DNA from: Dicyema japonicum
Taxonomy: Eukaryota; Dicyemida; Rhombozoa; Dicyemidae
Reading direction: 5' to 3'
DNA length: 64,000 nt
Assembly: GCA_011109175.1 (NCBI GenBank)
Contig: RDEW01000006.1
Span: 185,989 to 249,988, forward strand
Part shown: in pieces, positions 1-12,600 of the stretch
Numbering within the stretch: position 1 is the stretch's first letter
How the letters are laid out: each line of letters opens with the position of its first letter
Notes under the pieces: generated by a model
Told to the model about the DNA's origin: nothing
Seen by the model: only the letters and a program-made list of their open reading frames with translations
Databases searched by the model: none
Position numbers and translations under genes: made by a program

Positions 1-47
1 GCGTTTATACTCAAATAATCATGAGCTTTATTAGTTTGACATGCCTG
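1..47. mobile_element. hAT-like element, right terminus (cut by window edge)
   Basis: The segment ends in GTTTGACATGCCTG, the reverse complement of the CAGGCATGTCAAAC terminus seen at 49804. The neighbouring bases (GAGCTTTAT before the terminus) also match that second copy, so both belong to one family. Termini of the CAG...CTG type are typical of hAT elements. The rest lies outside the window, so no transposase or TSD can be checked. Confidence 0.5.
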
Positions 48-388
48 CTCTACATAATGGGAGTTTTATGAGGAATCTTAAAAAAATTCACAAATTCTTT
101 AAGGAATTGAGGAGAACAGTCATGAAACTTGATTTTCCTATCGGCTGTTCGTAAAAAGAAACTGGAATGTGAACGTTGGAGTCCAAAAAGGAGATACGAC
201 TTTTATCGGTCGGAAAGGGAATCAGAAACTTCCCTTGATCAATACTGGCCAACTTCTGTCAGGTATTTAGTCTTTTTCTATGCTCCACTGGTCCTTCGAA
301 CCTTGATGTTACTTTTTTGAGATAGAGGTTCGAATAAGATTAATTGGTATCATTTTGACTAACCACCTCCGTTTTAAAGTATAAACTG

Positions 389-661
389 TTGGTTTTGAAA
401 AAATTAGTCACCAATACAGCTCTATTATCAAAAGAAGGTAGACTTTTGGATGGAATTAACGGATATAAAATCTTAGGTATAGTGGAGGGCCCTAATGATC
501 AGATTCAAAACTCAGAAATGTTGAAAATAATCTCTACACAAGTCAACAGAAGAATTGAGAGTTTAGTGACCACAAAGGCAATAAATGAATATGCACTTTA
601 TTACTTTGTCGGACAAATAACCATTGATTCAGTAATTCACTTCAAACTATCCAAATATTGA
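389..661 (+). pseudogene. Non-LTR reverse transcriptase, C-terminal fragment
   Basis: A 90-codon open stretch contains GYKILGIVEGPNDQ and, further on, KAINEYALYYF. This pairing is typical of the region just after the RT thumb in one group of non-LTR elements, where 'GYKYLG' is followed by 'AINEYALSYF'. No RT catalytic motifs and no element ends are present, so it is an isolated fragment. The 49.4 kb and 53.2-54.2 kb fragments may be the same family, but they cover other parts of the protein. Confidence 0.45.
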
Positions 662-796
662 ATAAATCTTAAAACAGCAAATAAACCAAGATTATATTTT
701 CCTTAAGCATAAATACTCAGTGTTTCATATTTTTGAATTGTATATTGAGACGACAAGTACCACTTGAACTATTCCAATACAAAAGTTAGGGATAAG

Positions 797-930
797 TGAA
801 TGTTGTAGTCTTCTCATTGGCTCTTAAAAGGAAATAATTCTCTTCAGAACATTAATATTGTCTAATTCAGGACAGAAATTTGTTCTCTGCAGAACGTCTG
901 TGGATTCTGAAAAAATTGGAAGAGGACTGT
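797..930 (+). repeat. Degenerate repeat shared with 51462-51598
   Basis: The two segments share TCTCATTGGCT and GGAAATA, then TTCAGGAC, then TGGAAGA..ACTGT in the same order, roughly two thirds identical by eye. At 51.5 kb the same stretch reads as part of a longer open frame with paired cysteines. It is an old dispersed repeat, possibly from a transposase, and I do not recognise the family. Confidence 0.35.
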
Positions 931-1329
931 ACCAATAGATGTGAAGAAATTTTCAAAATATAAAGCCAAGCTGTAAGAAAAAGGATATATGCTTGTATTA
1001 AATACAAGACCATTGAAAGTATGAGGCAGGACACACGTAAGAGTAAAAAATTTGAGGGAACCATGTTCTTAATTTTTGTTTTCTTTTAGTTAGTGTGAGC
1101 ACTTTGCAGACGATCCGGTTCCGATTTGAAGCATTCATTGATGATGTCGTAACTTGTCATATCCAAAACATCGTAGATACGTGGAACTTTAAGTCGAACG
1201 TACAGCAGTAGATTCTAACCCAGAGCCATCAGGACGCTCCTCTTGAGTTTGCGATTTTTCGGAGGTCGTCTAAGTCATCAAGATTTCCCAGTCGCATTTT
1301 TAGGTCGTTATTTAAGGTTTTCGGTTTAC

Positions 1330-1720
1330 TAACACAATTACTGTTCATATATCAACAAAGCTTTTGACCAACATCGTCACGTTCTGAGAAGGAAATACTT
1401 GCTACAGATATCCCCTTTGAAAATATGACTACTAACATTCCTCTGGTAACCTTGGGCGTTCCTTTATTATGTCAACCCACTCTCATTATCCATGCTTTCC
1501 TAGTGGCTTTCCTCAAGGTTCGGTCCTACCTCCAGCCTTGTTTAATCCTCATCTATCAAGCTTACCAGCAAACCAGGACACACATCTTATATCGATGATA
1601 TCATAATTGCCTCTCAAAATAGTCACGTGTATAATTTTGACACATACATCGATGTTATGTATAAAAATATCATTAAAACTATTTTATAAAAATGAAATTT
1701 CGGTCTCTTCTAACTTGAGT
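1330..1720 (+). pseudogene. Jockey/CR1-group LINE RT fragment (decayed)
   Basis: Scattered frames give NKAFDQH (RT motif A region), a FPQGSVLPPALFNPHLS block equivalent to the usual 'PQGSPLSPALFNLFLND', and traces of a YxDD region near 1600. Frameshifts and stops are frequent. The order and spacing match the better preserved RTs at 21.8 kb and 59.7 kb, so this is an old copy on the plus strand, just downstream of MSH6. Confidence 0.5.
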
Positions 1721-1877
1721 ACCTACCATCGTAGTCCATAACCTCGAATGTATTAGTTACAATCATCCGATATTCTACACCATCATAAAGCAATAATCCA
1801 GCCTTCAACTGAAGAGGAACACCAAAAATATGTAATAACAAAAATCATATTAATAATAATCACCTTCCATAAACAGT

Positions 1878-4800
1878 CTAATGGACTCCTTTGAACCACA
1901 ATTCAAATCCCCAACCCCAACAAACCCCTACCAATGCAAGTAATAAATACCTCACAATACCAACTCTCCTACTACACTTATTCATTTGATCGCTGACAGC
2001 ACGTGACTGTCCAACAATCTACCACTCACCAAACAACCAACTTTTTCAGAAATTCCAGCCAATCGGGCAACATTGAACCCATAACTCTGCGAACATCCAC
2101 TAACAAACTTATACAGAAACGTGACCATCTCCTTATCGTCAATATGACACGCCTAAATATCACACCAACCACAACCATATAACCTCGGGGAAACAATGGA
2201 AAGTCTCTGAGCAGACAATGGTAGTGTGTGGCGAATAAGCAACGACATCCAATCCGTCCCAAATGGGAGACTACTGCATTGGCAATCCCTGTCCCGTCAT
2301 AAGTGGCAGTCCCCCGCCCCTCACTAAACAACAAAGCTAACCCAGCTCATCCAGCAACACCAAGGAATCGACAGAGGCATAGTTCAGAACAGCAGACGTC
2401 TCCACAAGCTCCACGAAGAATGTGCTTTGCCCTAGAATTAACATTTAGAAAACCCTCTGTGATTTTATCCGAGGCGCCCAATCTGGTAAATATTCTGTCC
2501 ACACAACTCATCCTACACTCCTCAGCGGGCACATAGGACCCCTACAATAATGACAATACCAACCACGTGGCTCATTAGGACGAGAAGTCCAGTCATCCTC
2601 ATCAACGTAGATTTCCCACCCATATTAGCCCCAGTAATGAAGACGAGGTTAGCCGGATCTTCCCCAATATGCACATCATTGGGGATATAGTCAATAGTAG
2701 CGTTAAGAATTGGATGAATTCCACCACGAATATGCATATATGGAAGGTTAGACTACAATAACCAAAATTAGTCTACATTCTCCACCACAGGGCGACACAT
2801 ATTGGGGGACAACAGGCTATAATGGGCGAGGGAGCAGAAAACATCTAACAAGGCCACTGATTCGGTCAATTTTATCCATTTATCATAGCTGAAGTAATAA
2901 CGAATATTACTGGCTATCAAATAATTCCAAGACGGTTCTAAGCATATCCATAGCAACCACAGCCTTCTCGTCCTCTGACTTAGCCAGGTTATATATGAGT
3001 TCGTTCAGTTTCTCATTCTTGTACCTTTTATAACCCTTCACTTGTCCCATCAACTCCCAGTCCTCGTCGACATCGACCCTACAGTTAGATTAGCTCTTAC
3101 CAGTCGGGGACCTGCAGCTGATACCTGTTTTTCCCTGTCCCCACATAGGTGACGTCACTGACACCCAAGAACCGTCTTTGGGAATTCAGATAGTCGTCCA
3201 GTACTACGATACTGTCGTTTTCCGCCCTACATACAGCGTCGTAGGCCAAGTCAACCCCACTGAAAGGCAATATAGTCCCGAGATCCCCGACTTGTCCAAA
3301 TCATAGGAATTCTACCATAACGGATCCAGCAACCTTAAAATCATTAATGATATCGGTAATATCATCAACGAGAGAACTATTATCGTTTACTAAGAAGTTC
3401 AGTTGTCGGGACCTCATATTGGGGAGGGATCGCTGGAAAAGAAGACACAGGTCCCTAGCATTCTCCATTCCAGTGAGGACAATAGAAAAGTCAGCTATGC
3501 ATTTTCTGGACCGCTTGTCCCCGTCAAAGAAAATGGCCCTGCTGTCGGGATGAGTGAGAGCCCGTTTCTTACTCCCATATTGGTGGATTCTAAGTCACTC
3601 CAAATACTACCTAGAGAGCAGTCTCTCCAAGTCTGGAAGAGATGATAAGACTGGGATAGTCTGCTGGAGAAATGAAATATTGTTCCTGATGTCGTCAACA
3701 GCGTCCAATCTGTCGTTGATCACTGTAGGACAGCACGAGGGATTACATAACCACGTGTGAAGCAGTCTCTTGCCTGAAATGACTCAAAGAGACCACCAAA
3801 GGGAGTCTTACAGTGATTAAGGACACAAAACAGCGTATTATCCCTACGTGGGCAGATATTCAAATTATCATTAGTCACAGCGTCCACAATCTAGTAATAA
3901 CAGATGATACCATTCGTTTGCTGTGAGGGAAAGTCTGGTATATTACGTCTCCCCCGTTTTCTATGTCATACCAGCAGTAATTTCCCAACGACAGCAACTC
4001 ATCGTCAATCATACTCCTCTGTAGACACCAAATGAGGGCACCTAACGCCTTCAGTACAAGTTGGCTGTCCCCAGTTAGTTCACTCAAATAATTCCTCTCT
4101 CTGAGGTACAACAGGGTCCTGTCTGCATTCCAAAACTCCGACTTGAGCGGTTCCTTTAAAGGAACTGTGTCCAAAAAGGCCTTGGTAGACCGTGAAAGCA
4201 GAGATCGACTCGGTCGCTGGTAGATGACCTGGGCCACGGGAAAGTTGGCGTTAATCCGTCTCAAATTTGACAAAAGTCGATCGTCTTCGAAAAGGCTCAT
4301 CTATATCAGTGAGAACAATTACATATAATCTGCCTACGGTCGTATCAATAAAGACAACACCAATATTGAAGTCCTCCTCGCAGAATGCTAGTAAAAACTC
4401 TGAGCATTGACCAGAGTATTCTCTTCTGGTGCCCCTGCTCTCAATCTGGCATAGCTCTCTGCGTACAACTTTGTCTGGAATGACAAGAAGCGGAAACCAC
4501 AGCGTTTATTCATCATCTCAGGGGTTTCTGTCTGTTCAATTCTTCCAACCTTGTAGGACTTATCCACCAGGATGGAAGAATAGCGGGTAAAAGAAGACTC
4601 AGGGAAACCAGCATGGGCGTAGTCCCCCTAAATATGATTTTTATACTACCCTCATATAGCTGATCCCAAGTTCCCTCACACAAATGTCGGCATCCATATG
4701 AAATGTCTCGTAGAACTTGCCCATCTTGAATAGAAGAATGACGTCGTAATGTGAAGACTTAATGGTCCACCACTGCCTCATGGCTGGTGTCTGCTTACTG

Positions 4801-5286
4801 AGGAATTGCTTGGGAACATACAGTGTCTTCTCGTCAAATTCGTCATCGCTTGGGGATCGTCCCTCAGCATCCTTTATGTTCCCAGGTTGGAGAAATGAGT
4901 AGTTTAAATGAGCGAACGTCTCATCCTGGTTAGAATTTTCACATTTACGTGCTATTTTCGGCATGTTTTTAAGTTTGGAGGATCCAGATGACTCTCGTTC
5001 CTCATTGGGGTAACTTTTAGTCCGTTTTTCAGATTTTATTGAAGAATTGTTGGAATTAATTTTTGTTTTGTCGAGTTTACTGATTTTCGAGCGTCAGAAT
5101 CATGTAAATTGATTTGGTAGAGTTATTTTGATCATCAAAATCATTAGTTTGGGGTTCGTAAAATTTGTTTATTTGGGAATCGTCTTCTTTATGTAAGATT
5201 GATTTTGCAGGGTTGCTTTTGTTGTTTGATTCATTTGAAAATCTATGACTTTTCTTAAAAAAATTGAGCAATGTCTTTTGAGACAT
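1878..5286 (-). CDS. MSH6: DNA mismatch repair protein MSH6 (MutS homologue)
   Basis: MSH6 pairs with MSH2 (MutS-alpha) to bind base mismatches and 1-2 nt loops in the nucleus. The N-terminus [10 protein letters not shown] is a PCNA-binding (PIP-box) motif. GKFYE (4707-4721) carries the mismatch-wedging Phe and the Glu typical of MSH6. The lever and clamp regions follow ([20 protein letters not shown]). The ATPase has Walker [10 protein letters not shown] (2606-2632, Ala in place of the usual Pro), [18 protein letters not shown], Walker [16 protein letters not shown] and THYH. Family alignment shows introns of 21-24 nt at 4628-4649, 4475-4497, 4301-4322, 3590-3610, 3079-3100, 2753-2776, 2542-2563, 2432-2453, 2320-2341 and 2153-2175. 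No PWWP domain is present; only about 130 residues precede the mismatch domain, against about 400 in human. Two A-run frameshifts occur near 5086 and 5114. The last ~30 codons, and so the stop, are uncertain. Confidence 0.93.
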
Positions 5287-5710
5287 GAGCAACGAGCTAC
5301 TAAATATTTTGGCGCCTAAATCAAATTATTTAAAAAAAATAATTTTTTGCAATAAATAACTTTATTATCGAAAAATATTAATCTAATTAATATGCCTTTT
5401 CCTGACCAAATCTTCTGGTGAAGATAAAATTATGAAAACTATTCCGCTGAAAAATGAAGTGATGTCCGCGACGACAAAACGTATGATGCAAATGGAAGAG
5501 GGAGGGGGACCTACTTCTCCACTTTTCTTTGAAGTACTATTGGATGAATGTACTGTTGGAAGATGGATTTGGTTGGCACAAGCAGATGTTACGTTTCTGG
5601 GAGCGTCCTGTCTATCGGCTCTTTTTTTTATGGTTGTCAGTTGCCTACATGTTAGCGAAACAGGGGTTAATAATTTAATTTAAATAAGGGTAGCCACTAA
5701 ACAGCATCAA

Positions 5711-5736
5711 AATAATCCCCTCTTTGGGGGATTATT
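5711..5736. other. Perfect 10-bp stem hairpin
   Basis: AATAATCCCC (5711-5720) is followed by six bases and then GGGGATTATT (5727-5736), a perfect inverted repeat. It lies about 420 bp upstream of the MSH6 start. No gene is recognised next to it. It could be a transcript 3'-end structure or chance. Confidence 0.5.
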
Positions 5737-5739
5737 ATA

Positions 5740-6029
5740 TTATTTTGCAAAACGCAACTAAAAAAATCTATCTTCTCGTCGCTTATGCAACACCGTGAAC
5801 AATCTTCCATGTTAGATTCCTACACACTCTCCTTGAGAAGGTGATTTTTTGAGGACATCCAGGTCATTTGCATTTCCGCCTCCTTTTTTGGGGGATTGAA
5901 TGTCTTTATGTCAGTCTTAGTGTTATGCAAGCTCACAAAGGCCGAAGAAAGTAGATTTTCTACGTCAGTCCATTTAATAGTCTCATTTTGTATTCTGACC
6001 AATTCCTTGTATTCATGCTCTCTATTTGA
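5740..6029. other. Unassigned interval
   Basis: Minus-strand frame 5820-6002 is open (60 codons; contains KWTDVENLLSSAF and FNPPKKEAEMQM) and looks coding in composition. It matches no family I recognise and shows no clear splice context. The plus-strand frame 5432-5683 upstream is likewise unidentified. Confidence 0.2.
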
Positions 6030-6660
6030 ATAGCATCACTATAAATAAGTTAGATGTATCCTTGCTACATAAATAGGTTGGGGTTAACTCCGATCACGTC
6101 CGGAATGAATCTATTCCTCGGTCGGCCAGGTCTTCTCTTCCCAGTAATATTGCTCAGCATAATGGTTCTTTCCAGTGAATCAGAGCGGACAACATGCCCA
6201 AAGAACGCCATCTATGTTTTACGATTCTTTCTTCTAGCGAAATATCAGTTTTTACCCGTTTGAGTACATCGATGTATGTTATTTTGGAAGTCCAAGGGAT
6301 TCTTAGTGACCTCCTCCAGCACCACAGTTCAAAAGCATCAATTTTTCGTCTATCCGCCTTTTTTAATATCCATGATTCAGCGCCGTATAGAAAAAACCGG
6401 GATTACGATTGCATTAACTAGTTTGCATTTGTCCTTAAAGAAATATCTTTGTTTTTCCAAATTCTATTCATTCTCTGGAAGGTGTCTCGTCCCATGGCAA
6501 TTCGCCTCTTGATTTCTAGGCCTCCGTCACCATTCCGATTAATTAGCAATCCCAAAAAGACAACATTATCGCAACTCTCTATTTTCTCATTTCCAATTTT
6601 TAGTTCCATTATTCAATTATTAAGCAGTAGTCATAATTTTGGTCTTCTTGATATTTAGCA
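6030..6660 (-). pseudogene. RTE-like LINE, 3' half (decayed)
   Basis: Minus-strand frames give RRIAMGRDTFQRMNRIWKNK, then a segment equivalent to 'KIDAFELWCWRR', then GHVVRSDSLERTIML and TGKRRPGRPRNRF. This order is the conserved post-RT C-terminus of RTE/BovB-like LINEs. At least three frame changes are needed. No RT core and no 5' part remain. Confidence 0.6.
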
Positions 6661-6729
6661 AATAAGCCAAAGACGGCGCTCTATTCTCTGAATCTTAGAA
6701 TCAACTTCCTGAGTTGTCTGAATAACTAC

Positions 6730-7070
6730 ACACCAAACTTACATCCCATTTTTCATAAAAATATTTTTGGAGACTTTAACGCACACTATCCTGTTTGTTA
6801 GCTTCATACAAACAGGAGGAAATTCCGCAATTCTTTTTGTGCGACTACTTGGAGGAACAGTAAAAGTGATAGTGGATCCTGTGAGGAATTTTTAGAAATT
6901 CTTTAAAGTTTGTTCGGATTTAACACCATTTCGATAAAATTAATGAGATCTACCTGTCCGTTTTCACTTCGTTCACCCCCCGTCTTCACAAAAAAGAGTC
7001 ACCAGCTCAAAATGCCGCCAACCACCGTTCTTGACTATTTGTCCTGACACACAGAATGTACTCAATTAAT
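6730..7070 (+). pseudogene. LINE apurinic-type endonuclease fragment
   Basis: The frame containing FGDFNAHYPVC matches the 'GDFNAHHPLW' signature of the APE endonuclease of jockey-group LINEs. Weak similarity continues for about 90 codons with stops. It is a short dead fragment. Confidence 0.4.
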
Positions 7071-7296
7071 AAATTCTATATTTTTGTGATAAAGCAATTT
7101 GGATAAATTCCATTTAAGAGACTAAAATATATCAGCGTTCAGAATTGTAAGATTTCTCTAATTTTATGTTTCGATAATTACAGAAAACAATCTACCATAT
7201 CGCAACAATTAAGCAAAATAAAGTGCCTCTCGTTTAATGTAACGACGAATTCTCCTTATTAGAAAGATTTAGGAGAATCAGATCCGGAGGGATACC

Positions 7297-7509
7297 TTAA
7301 TAGACGTGTCCGTGCTGACTAATGACATTTGCATATAATTTGAAATTATTGAGTAATTTGAACAGTATACATCCACTCTCATAATAACATGATAGAGCGT
7401 GCCTCCAGGGAAACAGTTTCCTCGGAGGTAAATGTTTAATGGTTCTCTTTGGAGGGGCATTAGGTGCCCTCTGGGCGTCACTAATACTTACAGAATCAGT
7501 GAACCACAT
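7297..7509 (-). other. Unrecognised open frame, possible small spliced gene
   Basis: A 70-codon minus-strand frame contains PPRKLFPWRHALSCYYESG. A GT...AG segment of about 21 nt, the size normal for this genome, lies near its start, so an exon of a small gene is possible. I do not recognise the product, and there is no RT or transposase motif. Confidence 0.2.
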
Positions 7510-7659
7510 AACGCCACGCTAAAATAGTAGTTGATAAATTAAATTATCATGAGAAACTGGTTAATAAATAAAAAAAATAAAAATGAGAAACTGAGAAATT
7601 AAATTATTATTATTAAAAAGCACTCCCGAAAAAACATAAATTAGTTAAGTTTCCCTTGT

Positions 7660-7880
7660 GCCGTATTACAAATCATCCTATCCGTCAACCTCGACCATAA
7701 TTTTCTTTTGCGCGCTAGTTCTCTTAGGTAGTCCAGGTCGTCCGCCGAAGTTAGTCTCATACCAACCGCCGATAGGTCTTCGTTCTTGGTCTTCCGCGGA
7801 ATCCGGCTCCTGTGTGTGCGAAGTAGTTGTCAATTGCGATATTTGCGGGGACCTGGTCATTTAGACGTAACACGTGGCTA
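7660..7880 (-). pseudogene. RTE-like LINE, extreme 3' fragment
   Basis: Minus-strand frames read DNYFAHTGAGFRGRPRTKTY and then, after a shift, a DLDYLRELARKRKLW block. The same order (FRGRRRSTF, then a basic tail) closes the RTE-like element at 30.0-33.0 kb and the fragment at 28.5 kb. This is a severely 5'-truncated copy. Confidence 0.5.
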
Positions 7881-8277
7881 TTTGACTGAATTCTAAAAAT
7901 TAAATTTATTGAACCAGAAAAAAACTCAATCAGGCTAATATATAAAATCAAACAATTTTAGTCGTCATAGACGAACCAAACTCACTAAATCTTAACAGAT
8001 TAAGTTTCCTCTCCCCTCAGAATAATCATATCTTATCTTCAAGATTATTTGGTCTTCCTAATTACACTTGGATCTCATAGGCTAAAACAAAAAACGATAA
8101 TTTCGTTCAATAAATGACTATGAGCTTCTGGAACATCAAATTATCATTCTACTTAGAGATGTTGTGGCGAAACAAATACCCCCTTACATAACCCAACAAG
8201 GACTGGAGTCATAAAAATAAATCAAACCCACATCAACAAATAAAAATCGTATTAATGAGAATAAAACAAATCCAAAA

Positions 8278-8936
8278 CTAGTTAGTAATCCTGGCATCAG
8301 CTTCCATCTGGACCTCGATCTCTTTTTCCTTTCCAAAATTCAGTTTCTTTCCCTGGAGTCTCAGTCTCTTTTCTTTCACAGCCTGTCTCTTAGCGACAGC
8401 CAGATCACTGGAATTATTCATAAATATAACCTCAGCTCCTTCAATCTCTTCTGCTCAGACTGATTCTTGTGGATGAACTCCATGAGGGTCCGCTTACTCT
8501 TAAACGTGTTTCCTTTACACTTCAGGTAGATTTTGTGATATCTAGGCTATATAAAAAGACCCACGTGTGTCTGTCGATCTTTCCATTTTCTCTATAGCCC
8601 TTTAGGAGTCTCCTTTGGATCCTCAGTCTGTTTATCCAGAGTCGTTTCTTAGGCATTCTTGCGTTGGCAGTTCCTCGCCTTTTACCAATTCCGCGATGTC
8701 GCCCTTTCCTTCTGGCTTCCAGTTTTTCACGAATTCTAGCACGTGACTGAACTTTAACTGGTTTGCGGAAAATCAGTCCATTTGTGATCATTCGCCTTAC
8801 ACTTTGTCCTGAAATGAAACCAAAAGTAACTAGAATTTGCTGTAGAAATATGCTGACATTCATTGCTGTCAAGCCAAACTCGTCTCTTTCCACATTTCAA
8901 AATATCCGAAGCCAGTCTTCTTTGTAGTCTCAACAT
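8278..8936 (-). CDS. RPL19: 60S ribosomal protein L19 (eL19)
   Basis: eL19 is a structural protein of the large ribosomal subunit that helps form an intersubunit bridge. The start [10 protein letters not shown] and the blocks [20 protein letters not shown] and KGNTFKSKR are diagnostic. Three introns are placed by alignment: 8809-8830 (22 nt), 8542-8564 (23 nt) and 8408-8430 (23 nt). Removing them leaves 591 nt, which is 196 codons plus TAG, the same length as animal eL19 and with no frameshift. The exact fit is the best single proof of the micro-intron model here. The gene is divergent from vigilin with about 725 bp between starts. No defect is visible and it is very probably functional. Confidence 0.97.
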
Positions 8937-9662
8937 TTCTTCGACTTACAAAAACACAAAGTATTCACGTGGCAATTTAAATTTTAAATATTTTTATATT
9001 AATTTTTATTAATATAATTAATTTTTTGGTAAAATTTAAAATTCTTATTTAAGCATAATTTAATTTTAGAACTGAATGGCGAGCCAGTTCAACTACGAGC
9101 ATCCAGTTATACGCTTATCTGTGATCGAGGGAGGGGCATCAGGCCAAGATGGTTTCTCTACTGAAGCATGTGGGATAACGTACTGAGTTAATTCGGTGTT
9201 AACTTGATCTGGAATTTTAATTATTAATTTTTAAGTTTATGATACCAAATCTATTTTTAAAATCAATTTTTATATTTTAGTCAAATTATCAGTCAGAAGT
9301 AAAAATAGTTTTCGTCGAAAAGAGTGAAGAGAATTAAATGTCTCATTCTCTATAGTTATCCGAGTTCACATCTCCACTTTAATGAAACAAGAAAAGTGAC
9401 AGACTGTTGACATCTCCACTTTTTGATAATTGGGGAGGGATGTTCATCTTAACTGATAAAACCTTAACCGCCAGGCTACGCGGCTGAATTTTAAAATATT
9501 TTTGATTATCTTTGATCAATTAAAAAATAAATTAAATAAAATTGTTTTTAAAATAAATATATTTAAACAAATCGTTATTAATTAAAACATTTTGCGCATA
9601 CACGACATCTGTTCCGTTATGGTACAATTACTAGCTAATTATACAGAATATTACAAACAAAT
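8937..9662. promoter_or_regulatory. Shared 5' region between RPL19 and vigilin
   Basis: About 725 AT-rich bp separate the divergent starts and should hold both promoters. A CACGTG E-box lies at 8965, about 30 bp from the RPL19 start. A 36-codon plus-strand frame begins at 9077 but has no recognisable product. No TATA box can be picked out confidently in this composition. Confidence 0.35.
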
Positions 9663-12600
9663 ATGAAGAGGATAAAAAACGGCGACGGGATGTCGTCAAA
9701 GAGGTTTTTTATGTTGGTGACTGTTAAGATTTTGAGATTGCCGTCTTCTAAACGGTCTTCAAAGAACGGAAAGACAAAGTCTTCACTTACTGAGGGTGAG
9801 GAATGCAAAGAGGTTGAGAGGACGTGCGGGGTTCAGCTCGACATGACCACCAGCAGCGACGGGACCATGACGATTGTGATAAAGGGAGAAGTGAGAAGGT
9901 CAAAGAGGCTAGAAGGGAACTAGTTATGAGACTGGGGAACTTGGAGAAGACAGAAGTCGAGGTCCCCCGTAATTTTGCCGGTTATGTTATCGGGGTTGGT
10001 GGAAAACAAATCAAAAAGATCGAGGAGGCGACCAATTGTAAGATCGGTGTGAAAAATGACCAATCCGGAATCACTCTATTTACTATAAGAGGGAACCCTT
10101 AAATATGAAAGAGGCAAGGAATTCCATTCACGACATTGTATCCGAACACGTGGCTTTTATTTTATCTATTTCTAGAGAGACCGAGTTACTAAGTACGTGG
10201 ACGTCCCCGAATTGCTAACAAACCTCGTGTGTGGGCCAAATAACGAGAAAATAGATGCATGGAGGACAGACTATGGTCTCCATATCAAAGCAGAGAGGAA
10301 AGGATTAAGTCTAACCGGTAGAAGTGACCGAGTTGGGACTGTTTGTGGGGAAATTTTGGAAATCTGCCGACAATGGGTGACTAACCGGCTTATTTCAGAT
10401 GGAGGGGAGTCATTCCATGCAGTTGAAAGTGGAGAGGCGCAGGTTTCACCAGCTCTGTTCTGAAAGACAGTCAGTTAACACAGTACTGGCTGAGATTTTG
10501 GAAAAAACTAATGTGGTGGTGAACTTTGGCGACGGTTTTTTCACATTTATGGGAAAAGTGGAGAATATGGGACAGGCATTGACTCTTTTACTAACAAAAA
10601 TAAACGCCCACGTGTTCGAGGACGTTGAGATACCCAACTGGATGTATAAACACCTCAGAAATAACCTATCAATTCGGCACTCGTTTCAAAACGGGATTCT
10701 TACAGTGGATGGTCCACCAGAAATGGTCGAAGATGCTCTGGAGGAGCTCCAAGAAGGCATAGCAGAGATTGTATGAATAATATTGTCACTCTAGAGCAAA
10801 AGACTTGTCCACGTGACATTAGGGATCAGTCATAAGCACCATTCTCGAGTGATTGGGAGGAAGGGAGCTAATGGTTGGGTGCTAACTTATTTCAGTTAAC
10901 GAAATTTGCAACCGTTTTGACATTAAGGTGAATTTTCCAGGAACTACCATCGACGAGGTGTACTTGGAGGGTAGTCCGGATGGAGTGGAGTCGGCCAAGA
11001 AGCACATTCTCAAATTGGTGGACGACATAGTAGGAAAGATTATATACTCTAGGAAAATGAGACTTCGGTGGTAATTGGAGTGCCTAGTTATCTGCACGTG
11101 TACATTCGCGAAGATACCGCCACAAGTGACATTTTGAAATCTATGAATGTCCATATTTCTTATGGCGACTCTGACTCTGTCGTATTACATGGGAATTCGG
11201 CATCTGTAAGCAAATGTTCAGGGGTTATTTCACAACTGGCCAATCAACTTGTATTTTTCTCCCCTATTTTCTAGTCATTTGTCTATAAAAGAGAGGTCTT
11301 CGACTGTAGTCCTGGACTTATCGCTGAATTAAAGGCAAATAATAACACGAATATATCCCAGGTATTGTGATATGTGTTAGATGCAGATTTGTGACTCAAA
11401 TCAAGTCAATATTAAACTTGAGGACTCCCAGGTTGTCATCACAGGAAAACGAGATGGTGTAAAACTGGCAATAATGGAGTTAGAAAAATTCAGGGATTAC
11501 AGCGTTGGTTTCTCCATTATTTCAGGATTCTACGGAAGAACTGAGGATTGAACCTCCAGTGTGGGACGCTTTGGTGATTAATGGTGTCATGGACGAGATC
11601 TGCCAGCGACTGGGCGTCAATATTTGGTTCTCTGGGGAAATCTGTTCCATTCGCGGACTTTCAGGGGTCAGGCAGTGCAAGGATGAGTTGGCCGCCTTGG
11701 TAAAAAAGTCTGAGTACACGCTCGTTCGCTTAAGGTCCCCACTTTTGAGATCCACCTACTATAAGGAGAAAATTGATAAGGTCATGTTTTGGCTTAATTT
11801 AGTTGGAGAAAGACTTGGGAGTATATATCTGTCTCACAGACATGGCCGTTGTGGGGAAGAATGCACGGACAGCCTCCGAGAAACTCGAAAGGATGGTTCC
11901 CCAAATGGTGTTGTCTCATTTAACTAAAAGACTACCTCTACGACGATTGATTTAAGGGAAAAGGTATGCAATCACGTGTTCAACCTCCGTCCTGTCGTAA
12001 AAGATCGGATTGAGTCTCAAAGTGGAGTCCTCCTCTTAAGGAACTCGAAAACTGAGGTGGAGGTGATTTCTGCTCGGGAAGAAGACTTGAAGAAAGCACG
12101 TGATCTTTTGGCTGGTGTAGATGAGAACCTGGTATGATTATGTGGTTTATGGAAGAATACACGCAGTGAACTCACGTTGTCGCTGGAGAAGCACCAGATT
12201 GGAGGGTTTATTGGAACTGGGGGGTCACATGTGCGGAATATTGAAGAAAAATTCGCGGTGCAGATTGAATTGGTTGATAAGAATGAAAATCCCCGACTTT
12301 TAATTCGTGGAAGTGCAGAGGATTGTGCGGACTGTATGAGTGAGATACAGGTTGGGTGAAGTTGTAAGGGTTAGAACAGTCTTTTTGTGGTGGAGACATT
12401 ACATGTGGATTCGTCCCTTCATTCCCGTTTGATTGGATCTGGGGGTTCCCGTGTGGCAGAATTAAGGGAGAACTACGGTGTTTCCATCAAATTTGACGCC
12501 GACTCCGTGATTGTAACGGGTTCTCGAGCAAACGTGGATTCTGCGGTTGAGGAGCTCAAAGATCGTGTAAATAAACTACAAAAGGAGATAGAATTTCGGG

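Noticed and set aside
129-320. 63-codon plus frame near the window start
   Set aside because: No motif, no splice context, and composition not different from surrounding non-coding sequence.
3347-3760. Plus-strand frames opposite MSH6
   Set aside because: They are antisense shadows of the conserved MSH6 lever region.
10813-10836. A 24-nt GT...AG intron in vigilin after CTTGTCCAC
   Set aside because: The segment reads in frame as VTLGISHK, which aligns with the start of a KH unit, so it is exon.
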